NCBI GenBank assembly: GCA_037144355.1
Contig: JBAWWY010000001.1
Location: 124,001-188,000 of the forward strand
Origin: JBAWWY01 sp037144355
GTDB lineage: Bacteria; Bacillota; Clostridia; Peptostreptococcales; Anaerovoracaceae
Direction: 5' to 3'
Length of the DNA stretch: 64,000 nucleotides
The notes beneath the pieces are model-generated. The model ran no database searches, had not been told where the DNA came from, and was given only the letters and a program-made list of their open reading frames with translations. Below are positions 34,559 through 43,589 of the stretch, piece after piece. The stretch's first letter is position 1. The number at the start of each line of letters is the position of its first letter. The position numbers and the translations under genes were made by a program.

Positions 34559-34939
34559 CTAATGAAGTATATCTACATTTGTTGGATAAAAAACTTTTTC
34601 TCCACATTTTTTAATAATTGTTGTTATAAAATCCTTGTTTGTTGGTTTTTTGTTCATCCATTTATCAGGAAAAGATACAAGTAAATCACCCTTTGTTGAA
34701 TTTACTTTTCTCCAAGCAGCCTTGATTGCATCTCTGATTCCTTTTTCCACGCTAGTGGATGAGGTATGATTTAATTTAGCAATTGTTGGATAAAGTTCCT
34801 TGCAAAGTGCTCCCAGGATTTCCTTGTCTTCTATTGCAAGATCAATCCCGTCCATAATATATTTATATCCCTTTAAATGTGATGGAATTCCAAATTCCCA
34901 TATTAAAGCATTTGCATCATGTTTCATTAAATTTCCCAT
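34559..34939 (-). CDS. Stand-alone Spo0A C-terminal DNA-binding domain protein
   Basis: A 126-residue protein that matches the effector domain of the sporulation regulator Spo0A along its whole length: IWEFGIPSHLKGYKYIMDGIDLAIED, LCKELYPTIAKLN, then the recognition-helix region SVEKGIRDAIKAAW and NKKPTNKDFI. The phosphoacceptor receiver domain that normally precedes it is absent, so it could bind 0A-box-like DNA without phosphorelay control. A perfect AGGAGG stands five bases before the ATG. It is 9 bp downstream of comEA and shares its promoter. Regulator role is inferred from homology. Confidence 0.85.
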   Translation of the reverse strand: MGNLMKHDANALIWEFGIPSHLKGYKYIMDGIDLAIEDKEILGALCKELYPTIAKLNHTSSTSVEKGIRDAIKAAWRKVNSTKGDLLVSFPDKWMNKKPTNKDFITTIIKKCGEKVFYPTNVDILH

Positions 34940-34948
34940 TTCATCCTC

Positions 34949-35584
34949 CTAATTCACACATATTTGAGTTTTCAGTTTTTCATAAGTCTTGTCTCCAATA
35001 CCATCAACGTTCTTTATATCTTCGACAGTTTTATATTTTCCATTAGCTTCTCTGAATAATATTATATTTTCTGCTGTAACCGGTCCAACCCCCTGAATTT
35101 TGTCCAATAATTGCAAATCTGCAGTATTTATGTTTATCAAATTACTTTTTTTAGTTGTTGTCCCTTTTGTAGCCGTGCTATTTGAAACCTGAATATTCTC
35201 TCCTATTTTGGGAACAAATATTTTTTCGCCGTCTGAGATTAAAGCTGCTTGGTTTATTTGCTCCTTGTCGGCAGTTTTCTTTAAACCGCCAGCTAGCTCG
35301 ATTGCTTGGTATACCCTGCTTCCCTCAGGTAGCGTTACAACCTTTGGCTCATTGACCTCTCCCGAAATATCAACAACAATCTGCTTTATTGGAGCAATTT
35401 CAGTTTTATTAACTGGCAAACCAGCTGTTGCCTCAATGGTTTCCGTTTGTGTGTTTGAATTCGCTACATTTGATTCACTGGCAATCATAATATTATCTTG
35501 AGCAAAATAGCTTTTCCCTATATACAATGCAATAGCTAATATTATTATCGCCACTCCGGCGATAATCTTTAGTTTCAACGGCAT
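34949..35584 (-). CDS. comEA: ComEA family helix-hairpin-helix DNA-binding protein
   Basis: A 211-residue membrane-anchored protein: one N-terminal membrane segment (KIIAGVAIIILAIALYIG), then an SLBB domain (VVDISGEVNEPKVVTLPEGSRVYQAIELAGG). At the C-terminus is a tandem helix-hairpin-helix (INTADLQLLDKIQGVGPVTAENIILFRE and VEDIKNVDGIGDKTYEKLK). ComEA binds double-stranded DNA at the cell surface during natural transformation. No comEB/comEC follow; a Spo0A-like gene does. The ATG at 35584 follows GAGGAG; the in-frame TTG at 35596 overlaps that site. Confidence 0.9.
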   Translation of the reverse strand: MPLKLKIIAGVAIIILAIALYIGKSYFAQDNIMIASESNVANSNTQTETIEATAGLPVNKTEIAPIKQIVVDISGEVNEPKVVTLPEGSRVYQAIELAGGLKKTADKEQINQAALISDGEKIFVPKIGENIQVSNSTATKGTTTKKSNLININTADLQLLDKIQGVGPVTAENIILFREANGKYKTVEDIKNVDGIGDKTYEKLKTQICVN

Positions 35585-35625
35585 CACTCTCCTCAACTTG
35601 CTATATGGTAATATTTTACATTTAC

Positions 35626-35654
35626 ATAATAATCCAAATGTAAAATTATGTCAA
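35626..35654 (-). promoter_or_regulatory. SigA-type promoter of comEA
   Basis: TTGACA (35654-35649) and TATTAT (35631-35626) on the minus strand with a 17-bp spacer; predicted start near 35619, 35 nt before the ATG. Confidence 0.75.
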
Positions 35655-35750
35655 ATATTATTTCCAGGTTTTTACATTTTAATAGAAGTTCAGATGTTAT
35701 GTCCTTGAATTACAATGCAAATCTGTTTGCTTTTAAATTGTGACAAAGAA

Positions 35751-35785
35751 AAAAAGAACACTTTTGTATTAAAAGCGTTCTTTTT
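35751..35785 (-). terminator. Terminator of the TIGR03960/TIGR03936 operon
   Basis: AAAAAGAACACTTTT and AAAAGCGTTCTTTTT pair with one short mismatch and, read leftward, run into a T-rich tail. It lies 50 bp past the stop at 35835. Confidence 0.75.
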
Positions 35786-35834
35786 GCTCAATTTATTTCA
35801 GATTACAATTGATTTTAGTTTATCAAATTTAGTT

Positions 35835-36527
35835 TTATCCGATATTTTCCATTGATATAATCTCATTATCCTTTTTGAAGTAGATGTCATTCCTGTTAAT
35901 TTTTATATATACGTCGTCTTCACTTATTCCGCAAAATTTGAGAAGCCCAAGAATAAATAGTTCTGGATTTAAATTCCTTGCACTTCCTGCGCATAGAATG
36001 ACGTTGATTTTGATTAGTCCGGTAAAAATTTCATACTTAAATTCTTTAATCATCGGTTTTATATCGATAATTTTAGTAGAATTGTTCTTGTGCTGGTACT
36101 TCTCAACATTTATCTGCTCGGATTCTATAAAGTTGACTAATGCTTCATTGCCTACTGATTTGCTAGTCATTAATTCAATTTCATAACTGGCATATTCCAC
36201 CAATGAAGCCAGTGTCTTGTTGAAACCATCCAAGCTTTTACATTTCAATATTTCGATGCCCTTTGGCAGGATATTATTGAGAATTTCCATTATTGAATTG
36301 GGTTCCATCTCATTGCAAGTCTCGATTTCCAGATAATCTCCCGTGCTTTCATATCCCAGGGAAAGCGGTTGGGCGATTACCATTTTGGGATGTGGATTAT
36401 AGCCATTGGAATATCTGAGTTTTATTGATCCCCTCTTGAAAGACCTATGAAACAACCTCATTAAATCCAAATGGGAAATGTATTTCAAATATCCAGTTTT
36501 GCTGTATTTAATTATAAATTTATTCAT
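35835..36527 (-). CDS. TIGR03936 family radical-SAM-associated protein (DUF2344)
   Basis: A 230-residue protein of the DUF2344 family: IIKYSKTGYLKYISHLDLMRLFHRSFKRG and LRYSNGYNPHPKMVIAQPLSLG are diagnostic. It is nearly always beside the TIGR03960 radical SAM gene, as here (9-bp gap), or fused to it. The joint function is not established. No metal motif or membrane segment is visible; it is probably a partner or substrate-handling subunit. Confidence 0.88.
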   Translation of the reverse strand: MNKFIIKYSKTGYLKYISHLDLMRLFHRSFKRGSIKLRYSNGYNPHPKMVIAQPLSLGYESTGDYLEIETCNEMEPNSIMEILNNILPKGIEILKCKSLDGFNKTLASLVEYASYEIELMTSKSVGNEALVNFIESEQINVEKYQHKNNSTKIIDIKPMIKEFKYEIFTGLIKINVILCAGSARNLNPELFILGLLKFCGISEDDVYIKINRNDIYFKKDNEIISMENIG

Positions 36528-36536
36528 ATTTCCGCC

Positions 36537-38390
36537 TTACTTCAATCCACATGGGAATTTTTCTCCTAAGCCACAATCCGAACAGCTTTCCCTGCAATTG
36601 CTTGTTTGAATCATTTCTTTGGAAAGTTCGCTTTCTCTAATGAGAAAATCCTTGCTTACTCCAATATCAATTATATCCCAGGGAAGGATTTCAGAATATT
36701 CCCTATGCCTATTTGCATAGAAATCAGTATTAATTTCACACTTTTTAAATGTTTCAATCCATTGGTCGAATTTGAAATGTTCCCTCCAGCTATCAAACTT
36801 GCATCCGCTCTTGTAAGCTTCTATTATTGCATTTGAGAGCCTTCTATCGCCCCTGGCAAATATTGCTTCAATTAAAGCACTATCTGCTCCATGGTAACTG
36901 TAGGTAACAAATTTAAGATTTTTAACCTGGTCTTTAATATAGTAATGCTTTCGTTTAAACTCATCCATGGAACATTGGCCAAACCATTGGAAAGGCATAT
37001 GTGGTTTCGGAACAAAATTTGATATGCTTACTGTAATATTAAACCTTGACCCACCACCCTGCATAAACTTGTTGCTGATATCCTTTGCACGTTTTGCAAT
37101 CTCAACTATTCCATCAAGATCCTCATCCGTTTCCGTGGGTAGACCTACCATGAAGTAAAGCTTGATATTTCTCCATCCCCTACTTACTGCCTGTTCAATT
37201 CCAAAGTATATGTCTTCGTCAGTTATGGATTTATTAATAACATTTCTAAGTCTCATGCTTCCCGCTTCGGGAGCAAAGGTCAATCCTGTTTTTTTGTAGT
37301 TCATCATTTCATCAAGAACATTTGTTGAAATAGAATCAAGTCTAAGGGAAGGTAATGAAAGTGAGACATCCAGCTCCTTGCAACTTTTCATAAGGTCAAG
37401 TGTCAAATCTTCAAATTCAGAATAATCACTTGAAGATAGGGAAAGAATCGACATCTCATCAAAGCCGGTATTTTTAATCTGATCAATTGCCAGTGATTTG
37501 ATTTTTTCTTTTGATCTTTCTCGAAGGGGTCTATATATCATCCCCGCCTGGCAAAATCTGCATCCTCTTATGCAGCCTCTAAATATCTCAATACTTGCGC
37601 GATTGTGCACTGTCTCAATAAAGGGCACAATTGGTTGTGTTGGAAATGATAATTCGTCCAGATTAGGTTCGACCCTCTTTTTAATCCTATCAGGAAGAAA
37701 ATCATATTTCTTTTCGAAATTTTTTAATGTTCCATTCTCCTTATATTCCACATTGTAAAATGACGGAACATAAACGCCCTCCAGCCTCGATATTCTTTTT
37801 AAGAATTCTTCCTTGTTTTCGCCAGATTTTTTCCATTTCATATGCTCATTGACTACTTCTACTAGGAGAATCTCCCCATCGCCAATCATGAAGAAATCGA
37901 ATATTTCACAAAGTGGCTCTGGATTGTAAGCACACGGTCCTCCACCTGCTATAAATGGGTGGCTTTCATTTCTTTCTGTTGCTTTGAATGGAATACCCGC
38001 CAAATCAAGGATATTCAAAACATTGGTATATGATAATTCGTATTGAAGAGTTATCCCCAAAATATCAGCCTTGCCAACTTCAGTTTTTGTTTCCAATGTG
38101 AATAGTGGAATATTATTGTTCTTTAGTTCAAGCATCATATCTTCAGCAGGTACAAACACTCTTTCGCAGAATACACCTTCGGTTTCATTTAAAACTTTAT
38201 ATATTATCTGTAACCCAAGATAAGACATGCCGATTTCATAAATATCAGGGAATGCGAAAACGAATCTAGTCTGAAATTGACCTATTTGGCTACCTTCTTC
38301 TTTTATTACTGAATTCAATTCTCCACCAACATATCTGGCAGGTTTGTCAACGATATTCAGTATTTTTTCCAGCTTGTTTATGTCCAACAT
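36537..38390 (-). CDS. TIGR03960 family B12-binding radical SAM protein
   Basis: A 617-residue radical SAM protein with an N-terminal B12-binding-like domain (about residues 40-200, MSYLGLQIIYKVLN...GITLQYELSYTNVLN...AGGPCAYNPEP). The radical SAM domain carries GCIRGCRFCQAGMIYRP. C-terminal cysteines (CRESCSDCGLGEKFPCG) may bind an extra cluster. Genes of this type are widespread in Clostridia beside the DUF2344 partner and often near rne/rng and ribosomal genes. The reaction is unknown to me. AAGGAAAAGG precedes the ATG. Confidence 0.9.
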   Translation of the reverse strand: MLDINKLEKILNIVDKPARYVGGELNSVIKEEGSQIGQFQTRFVFAFPDIYEIGMSYLGLQIIYKVLNETEGVFCERVFVPAEDMMLELKNNNIPLFTLETKTEVGKADILGITLQYELSYTNVLNILDLAGIPFKATERNESHPFIAGGGPCAYNPEPLCEIFDFFMIGDGEILLVEVVNEHMKWKKSGENKEEFLKRISRLEGVYVPSFYNVEYKENGTLKNFEKKYDFLPDRIKKRVEPNLDELSFPTQPIVPFIETVHNRASIEIFRGCIRGCRFCQAGMIYRPLRERSKEKIKSLAIDQIKNTGFDEMSILSLSSSDYSEFEDLTLDLMKSCKELDVSLSLPSLRLDSISTNVLDEMMNYKKTGLTFAPEAGSMRLRNVINKSITDEDIYFGIEQAVSRGWRNIKLYFMVGLPTETDEDLDGIVEIAKRAKDISNKFMQGGGSRFNITVSISNFVPKPHMPFQWFGQCSMDEFKRKHYYIKDQVKNLKFVTYSYHGADSALIEAIFARGDRRLSNAIIEAYKSGCKFDSWREHFKFDQWIETFKKCEINTDFYANRHREYSEILPWDIIDIGVSKDFLIRESELSKEMIQTSNCRESCSDCGLGEKFPCGLK

Positions 38391-38418
38391 AATTTATACC
38401 TTTTCCTTAAATGAGTAA

Positions 38419-38446
38419 AAAAGCTTTACACATAAGTAAAGCTTTT
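38419..38446 (-). terminator. Terminator after tRNA-Leu
   Basis: AAAAGCTTTAC and GTAAAGCTTTT form a perfect 11-bp stem with a 6-nt loop; read leftward, six T follow directly. It begins two bases past the encoded CCA. Confidence 0.85.
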
Positions 38447-38447
38447 G

Positions 38448-38530
38448 TGGTGCGGTCGATGGGACTTGAACCCATACGATTATCTCACACGGCCCTCAAC
38501 CGTGCGCGTCTGCCATTCCGCCACGACCGC
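38448..38530 (-). tRNA. tRNA-Leu (anticodon GAG)
   Basis: On the minus strand the acceptor arms GCGGTCG and CGACCGC pair perfectly. The anticodon stem CACGG/CCGTG encloses the loop TTGAGGG, anticodon GAG, which reads CUC/CUU leucine codons. A long variable arm (GTGAGATAATCGT region) and the T-arm TGGG-TTCAAGT-CCCA fit a class II tRNA. The 3' CCA is encoded. It lies 4 bp after the binding-lipoprotein gene and is probably cut from the same transcript. Confidence 0.97.
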
Positions 38531-38534
38531 ATAA

Positions 38535-40115
38535 TTATTTGTTGTATGACCAATCAAAGCACTCATGGTATATGTGGAAAAAATAAGGATTAACAGTTCC
38601 TTGAAATTTTTTCGATGTTATTGCAGCATGCGTCTTATATAGAATGCAATAATATGGAAGATCTTGATTCAAGATGTCTTTGATATTGGAAAAGGTTGCA
38701 AGTTTATCTTCTTTTGTCAAACCACTCTGCATAAGATCCAAATATCCATCCAGTTTTTTATTTGAGTACTTTATTGGGTTATTTGAATTTGAATGAAGTG
38801 CGAATCTCATATCATAGGTTTCTGAAACTTTGAAACCTCCTAAAAATATATCGTAATTCCCAGAATTCACTGCATACTGGTATTCATTCCAATCTTTAAT
38901 GATTATATCCGAATGTATGGGTAGTTTGTCAAGATTATTTTTAATCAATTGAGCTGCTGAAATTCTTGATTTATCATCACCATTGACTAAAATATTGATT
39001 GTGAGTTCATTACCGCTTGGATCTTCCAGGTATATATCCTCATCTCTGTTAATAAATCCTGCCTCGTTGAATAACTGTCGAGCTTTGTCTAAATTGTTTA
39101 ATATCAAAGCGTCCGAGCTGTTTTTCCCTAAATAATTTGGGAAATATATATTGTCGTTCCTTACACCGTTTCCGAAATAAGCCTCATCAATAATCTTTTG
39201 AGAGTCGATAGCATTTGCAATTCCCTGTCTTAAATTTTTTATTTTTAGAAATTTATTATTAAAATTGAAACCAACAAATTCCACTTCATTGGATGGATAA
39301 GGATAAATATTCACATCCTTGTCTCCGAATATAGTTTCACGGTCGATTGCTTTTGAGAATGTTATCATCAAGTCGCCAATCTCAAATAAACTTATGGCTG
39401 CAAGCTTATCTGGAACTATTTTGAATATTAAGGAATTTTTGGCTTTCTTCTCTTGATAATAATTGTTGTTTGGGGTTAATAAAATGCTGTTTGCAATTTT
39501 AGTGCTTGCGTATTTATATGGCCCGGTTCCTATTGGAATATAGTCTATTTGTGCTTTTAAAACATTATTATAGTTTTTAAATTGACGCATGGAGATAATA
39601 GGAAAGTCGAAATTTTCCACAGCGTTGTTTGTGCCATTTTTAAAATTAATAATTACCTCGTCAGATCCATTAGTTGAAACGTTTTTAACATTAGAAACAT
39701 TTTTTCCATATAATGAAAGGTTCCCATATTGTGCTCTTGACAATGTCTCGATGGTAAATTCAACATCTGAAGCAGTTAGAGGAGTACCGTCATGCCATTT
39801 GGCATTGCTATTTAATGTAAAAACCAGTGTCAATCCATTATTTTCATATGTCCAGCTGCTTGCCAATTCGGGAACAGGATTTAAATTGTTGTCCAAGCTA
39901 ATTAGGCTGTCAAATATTAGTTTATCAAGATAATATGCATCTTCATCCTTTGTAATTATTGGGTTCAATGTTCTAATCTTTTCAATTGGTATGGAAATTT
40001 CTGAAATATTAGATGTGATTTGAGTATCGCTATTGTCAGCATTATTCTGGCTGGAGCAAGATGCCATAGTTAGTGCCGCTAAAATTAAAATTATAAAAAT
40101 AATGCTTTTTTTCAT
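38535..40115 (-). CDS. Peptide/nickel-type ABC transporter substrate-binding lipoprotein (SBP family 5)
   Basis: A 526-residue extracellular solute-binding protein of family 5 (OppA/DppA/NikA type). The signal peptide ends in a lipobox (LTMASC), so it should be anchored to the outer face of the membrane. LTASDVEFTIETLSRA, IPIGTGPYKYAS and GLTLVFTLNSNAKWHDGTPL are family motifs. No permease or ATPase genes are adjacent; instead it overlaps coaE by 4 bp (ATGA) and runs into a tRNA gene. The ligand is unknown; it may serve a transporter encoded elsewhere. Confidence 0.88.
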   Translation of the reverse strand: MKKSIIFIILILAALTMASCSSQNNADNSDTQITSNISEISIPIEKIRTLNPIITKDEDAYYLDKLIFDSLISLDNNLNPVPELASSWTYENNGLTLVFTLNSNAKWHDGTPLTASDVEFTIETLSRAQYGNLSLYGKNVSNVKNVSTNGSDEVIINFKNGTNNAVENFDFPIISMRQFKNYNNVLKAQIDYIPIGTGPYKYASTKIANSILLTPNNNYYQEKKAKNSLIFKIVPDKLAAISLFEIGDLMITFSKAIDRETIFGDKDVNIYPYPSNEVEFVGFNFNNKFLKIKNLRQGIANAIDSQKIIDEAYFGNGVRNDNIYFPNYLGKNSSDALILNNLDKARQLFNEAGFINRDEDIYLEDPSGNELTINILVNGDDKSRISAAQLIKNNLDKLPIHSDIIIKDWNEYQYAVNSGNYDIFLGGFKVSETYDMRFALHSNSNNPIKYSNKKLDGYLDLMQSGLTKEDKLATFSNIKDILNQDLPYYCILYKTHAAITSKKFQGTVNPYFFHIYHECFDWSYNK

Positions 40116-40708
40116 TCCAATTCCTTTTCTATCAAATTTACGATTTTCAATTTTAATTCCTCTAAGTTTCCATTATTTTCAATAATAACATCCGCCAGCC
40201 TTATTTTATCCGTATCGTTCATCTGTGCCTGGATTCTGCTCTTTATTTCGTCAATCGAAAGATTATCCCTATTTTTTATTCTTTCAAATCGCTTTTCTGT
40301 ATCTGTACTAATAAGCCAAACTTTATCAAGATATTCCTGTAATCCTGTTTCGAAGATTAATGGAGCATCCAAAAATGCCAGTTTTACATCGTTTCTTTCT
40401 TCCAATTCGGAAAATATTCTTTCAATTTCATTTTTTATCCTTGGCTGAAAGATCAAGTCGAGTCTTTTTCTTTTCTCCTTGTCGCTGAATACAATATCTC
40501 CAAGTAATTTTCGATTCAAGCTGCCATTTTCATTTATTACAGCTTCACCAAATTCATATTTAAGTTCATTAAGAAGTTCTGATTTTGGACTAGCTAAATC
40601 AAGTGAGATTTTATCCGCGTCAATTACCATATAACCCAGAGAGGATATGAATTTTGAGACTGTTGATTTTCCAGAGCCAATACCGCCGGTAATTCCAATT
40701 CTTTTCAT
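40112..40708 (-). CDS. coaE: Dephospho-CoA kinase
   Basis: Last step of coenzyme A synthesis. The 198-residue P-loop kinase has IGITGGIGSGKSTVSKF, VIDADKISLDL and the LID region LISTDTEKRFERIKNRDNLS. The ATG at 40708 follows GGAAGGTG; an ATG at 40729 lacks a site. It follows polA by 22 bp, a common Firmicute order. The panB/panE genes for the pantothenate part of CoA are also in this window. Confidence 0.95.
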   Translation of the reverse strand: MKRIGITGGIGSGKSTVSKFISSLGYMVIDADKISLDLASPKSELLNELKYEFGEAVINENGSLNRKLLGDIVFSDKEKRKRLDLIFQPRIKNEIERIFSELEERNDVKLAFLDAPLIFETGLQEYLDKVWLISTDTEKRFERIKNRDNLSIDEIKSRIQAQMNDTDKIRLADVIIENNGNLEELKLKIVNLIEKELE

Positions 40709-40730
40709 TGATTCACCTTCCCAAACCATG

Positions 40731-43565
40731 CTATTTCAACTCGTACCAGTTTTTACCAACATCTATTGAGATATCCAATGGCACAAGCAGCTCCACGGCA
40801 TTCATCATTGATTCTGTTAGAATATTCTTTATAATTTCAATTTCATCATTGTGTGCAACTATTATAAGTTCATCATGGACCTGAAGATTCATTTTTGATT
40901 TAAGACCATTGCTATTTAATTCCTTATAAACATTTATCATAGCTATTTTAATTATATCTGCGGCGCTTCCCTGTAAAGGGCTATTCATGGCCAATCTTTC
41001 GCCCATTTGTCTTACCATGTAATTTGATGCGTTGATTTCATGAATTATTCTTTTTCTATTTTTAATTGTTGTTACATAGCCATTTATTTTACAGTCCGAA
41101 ACCAGCTTGTCCAAATAAATTTTAACATTGCTGTATTTTTTAAAATATTCATTTATATACTTTTCGGCTTCTTTGACTGGGATATTCAATTCAGATGATA
41201 GTCCAAATCCGCTCATGCCATAAATAACACCGAAATTAACCGCTTTGGCATTGTTTCTCTGCGCCTGGGTAACTTCATCGAATGGAATATTAAATACCTT
41301 TGAAGCGGTGATTTTATGTATATCATCACCTTCCCTAAAAGCTTGAATTAATGTTTCGTCCTGTGACAAATGTGCAAGTATTCTAAGCTCGATTTGATTG
41401 TAATCAGCTCCAATCAATACGAAGTCTCCGGAATCTGGAATGAAGGCTTTCCTAAGTTTTCTTCCAATTTCCAATTTAACTGGTATGTTCTGTAAATTTG
41501 GTTCCGTACAGCTGATCCTACCGGTAGCTGCAACAGTTTGCTGGAAATGTGCATGTATCTTGTTTCCAAAACCTACCAAAGGAAGCAGTCCCTCGACGTA
41601 AGTACTGTTTAGTTTTGATAAGTTTCTATACTCTAATATCAATGGTATTATCTCATGTTCATCTTTCAATTTTTCAAGAACTTCGAAATTTGTTGAAAAT
41701 CCAGTCTTCGTTTTCTTGCCTTTTGCCAAGTTCAACTTTTCGAACAAGATTGGCGCCAATTGCTTTGTGGAATTTATATTGAATTCTTCCCCAGCCAAAT
41801 TGTAAATTTCACTTGTTAAGATCATAAGTCTTGAAGATAGCTCTGATCTTGCAGAAAGAAGTTCATTCCTATCGATTTTGAATCCTTGAAATTCCATGCT
41901 TGCAAGCACTTCTATCAAAGGCAGTTCTATTTCATAAAGTATTTCATCAAGATTATTCTTGTTTACATCAGCAAATAAAACCAAGAACAGACTAAATACG
42001 GCCTTGCACCATTTTTCGCCATATTCAATATATTCATTTAGACCATAGTTCAACAAGTCAATTTGTGAATTATCTTTATAAAATTGGTCCTCATCTTTAA
42101 TGCTTTCATGAAAATATTCCAAGAACATTGAATTTATGCCGTAGTTTGAACGATCTGGTTCCAATACATATTGCGCAATAGCTGTGTCGAAACAAGTTCT
42201 AAATAAGCATTTATCAGAATTATAAAGCGAGTCATAGTTTTTTATAGAACATATCAATTGATAATAATCAGTTTTTAAATTATGCCCTAAATATTTATAT
42301 CCCAATTCATTCAATAAGTTCACAGCTTTTATGACAAGAAGGTCTTCAATATTGTCAATGAAAAAATAGCATCCACTTAACATAATACTAATACTGTAAA
42401 CTATCGGTTCTTGTACGTGATTATTATCTCCAAAAACCTTGATTACTGCTATTTTTTCTTTGCTTGCATAATCTGTTTTTTCTTTTTCCAATAAATAATC
42501 TGTAAATATTTTAAATTCTTCAATTTTTAAAATATTAAATTTTTTATAACTTTCGCTATCGATAAAACCTTCTATTATAAAGTTTGGTTCAATGATTTCT
42601 GTTGGATTATTTACATTTTCCTGGGGAATGGCATTTGTTTTCTCTTGATTTTCACTTATTCCATCCCTCGCAATCCAGACTTTTTTTTCATCAGACGAAG
42701 GCAACTCAAATTTTTTCAAAAGACTATTGAATTCCAGTTTCTTATATAATTCAATCAATTTGTCTTGATTTGCTGGAACTAGTTCCAGATCTTCCATGGT
42801 AAATTCCAATGGAACCTCCATATGGATTGTTGCCAGGCGTTTGCTCATTATTGCAATTTGGGAGTGCTCGATAATCTTGTCCCTTAATTTTTCATTTGGG
42901 GATTCATTGATTTTATCTATAAGATTCTCTATGGTGCCATATTCAATTATTAATTTCTGCGCAGTCTTTTCACCAATACCTGGAACTCCTGGTATATTGT
43001 CAGACGGATCCCCCATCAATCCTTTGAAGTCGATGATTTTCTCTGGACCAAATCCGTATTTCTCAAAAACTTTTTCGGGAGTAAAATAATCAAATTCAGA
43101 AATCCCTTTCTTAGTTATTAAAACACTTGTAAGATCTGATACCAGCTGCAACTCGTCCTTGTCTCCTGTAATTACCAATGGCAAGAGCCCATTAGACTCG
43201 GAGAATTTAGTAAGTGAGCCAATTATATCGTCTGCTTCGAATCCGTCAATTTCATATGTTTTTATATTCATAGCATCCAATACTTCTTTAAGAAGCGGCA
43301 GCTGCATGGCTAATTCAATGGGCATTGTCTTTCTTCCCGCTTTATATGTTTCAAATTCAATATGTCTGAATGTCGGTGCTTTTCTATCGAAAGCAACTGT
43401 CATATATTCTGGTTCATAATCCTTGCGGATTTTATTCAATATATTGATAAAGCCATATACCGCATGTGTATACAGCCCTTCCTTGGTAATCATTGGATTT
43501 TTTATTGCGTAATAGGCCCTATTAATAAGGCTGTTTCCGTCAATAATAACAATTCTATTCTGCAT
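40731..43565 (-). CDS. polA: DNA polymerase I
   Basis: Gap filling and Okazaki fragment processing. The 944-residue protein has an N-terminal 5'-3' exonuclease (IIDGNSLINRAYYA, FDRKAPTFRH, GEKTAQKLI). The 3'-5' exonuclease-like middle domain is degenerate: the first acidic motif reads IAVIKVFGDN, without the usual D-x-E. The C-terminal polymerase has motif A GADYNQIELRILAHLS, motif B RNNAKAVNFGVIYGMS and motif C LQVHDELI. So polymerase and flap nuclease are predicted active, proofreading lost. AGGAGA precedes the ATG. Confidence 0.96.
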   Translation of the reverse strand: MQNRIVIIDGNSLINRAYYAIKNPMITKEGLYTHAVYGFINILNKIRKDYEPEYMTVAFDRKAPTFRHIEFETYKAGRKTMPIELAMQLPLLKEVLDAMNIKTYEIDGFEADDIIGSLTKFSESNGLLPLVITGDKDELQLVSDLTSVLITKKGISEFDYFTPEKVFEKYGFGPEKIIDFKGLMGDPSDNIPGVPGIGEKTAQKLIIEYGTIENLIDKINESPNEKLRDKIIEHSQIAIMSKRLATIHMEVPLEFTMEDLELVPANQDKLIELYKKLEFNSLLKKFELPSSDEKKVWIARDGISENQEKTNAIPQENVNNPTEIIEPNFIIEGFIDSESYKKFNILKIEEFKIFTDYLLEKEKTDYASKEKIAVIKVFGDNNHVQEPIVYSISIMLSGCYFFIDNIEDLLVIKAVNLLNELGYKYLGHNLKTDYYQLICSIKNYDSLYNSDKCLFRTCFDTAIAQYVLEPDRSNYGINSMFLEYFHESIKDEDQFYKDNSQIDLLNYGLNEYIEYGEKWCKAVFSLFLVLFADVNKNNLDEILYEIELPLIEVLASMEFQGFKIDRNELLSARSELSSRLMILTSEIYNLAGEEFNINSTKQLAPILFEKLNLAKGKKTKTGFSTNFEVLEKLKDEHEIIPLILEYRNLSKLNSTYVEGLLPLVGFGNKIHAHFQQTVAATGRISCTEPNLQNIPVKLEIGRKLRKAFIPDSGDFVLIGADYNQIELRILAHLSQDETLIQAFREGDDIHKITASKVFNIPFDEVTQAQRNNAKAVNFGVIYGMSGFGLSSELNIPVKEAEKYINEYFKKYSNVKIYLDKLVSDCKINGYVTTIKNRKRIIHEINASNYMVRQMGERLAMNSPLQGSAADIIKIAMINVYKELNSNGLKSKMNLQVHDELIIVAHNDEIEIIKNILTESMMNAVELLVPLDISIDVGKNWYELK

Positions 43566-43589
43566 TCTTTCTCCTGTAACTCTTTATTG

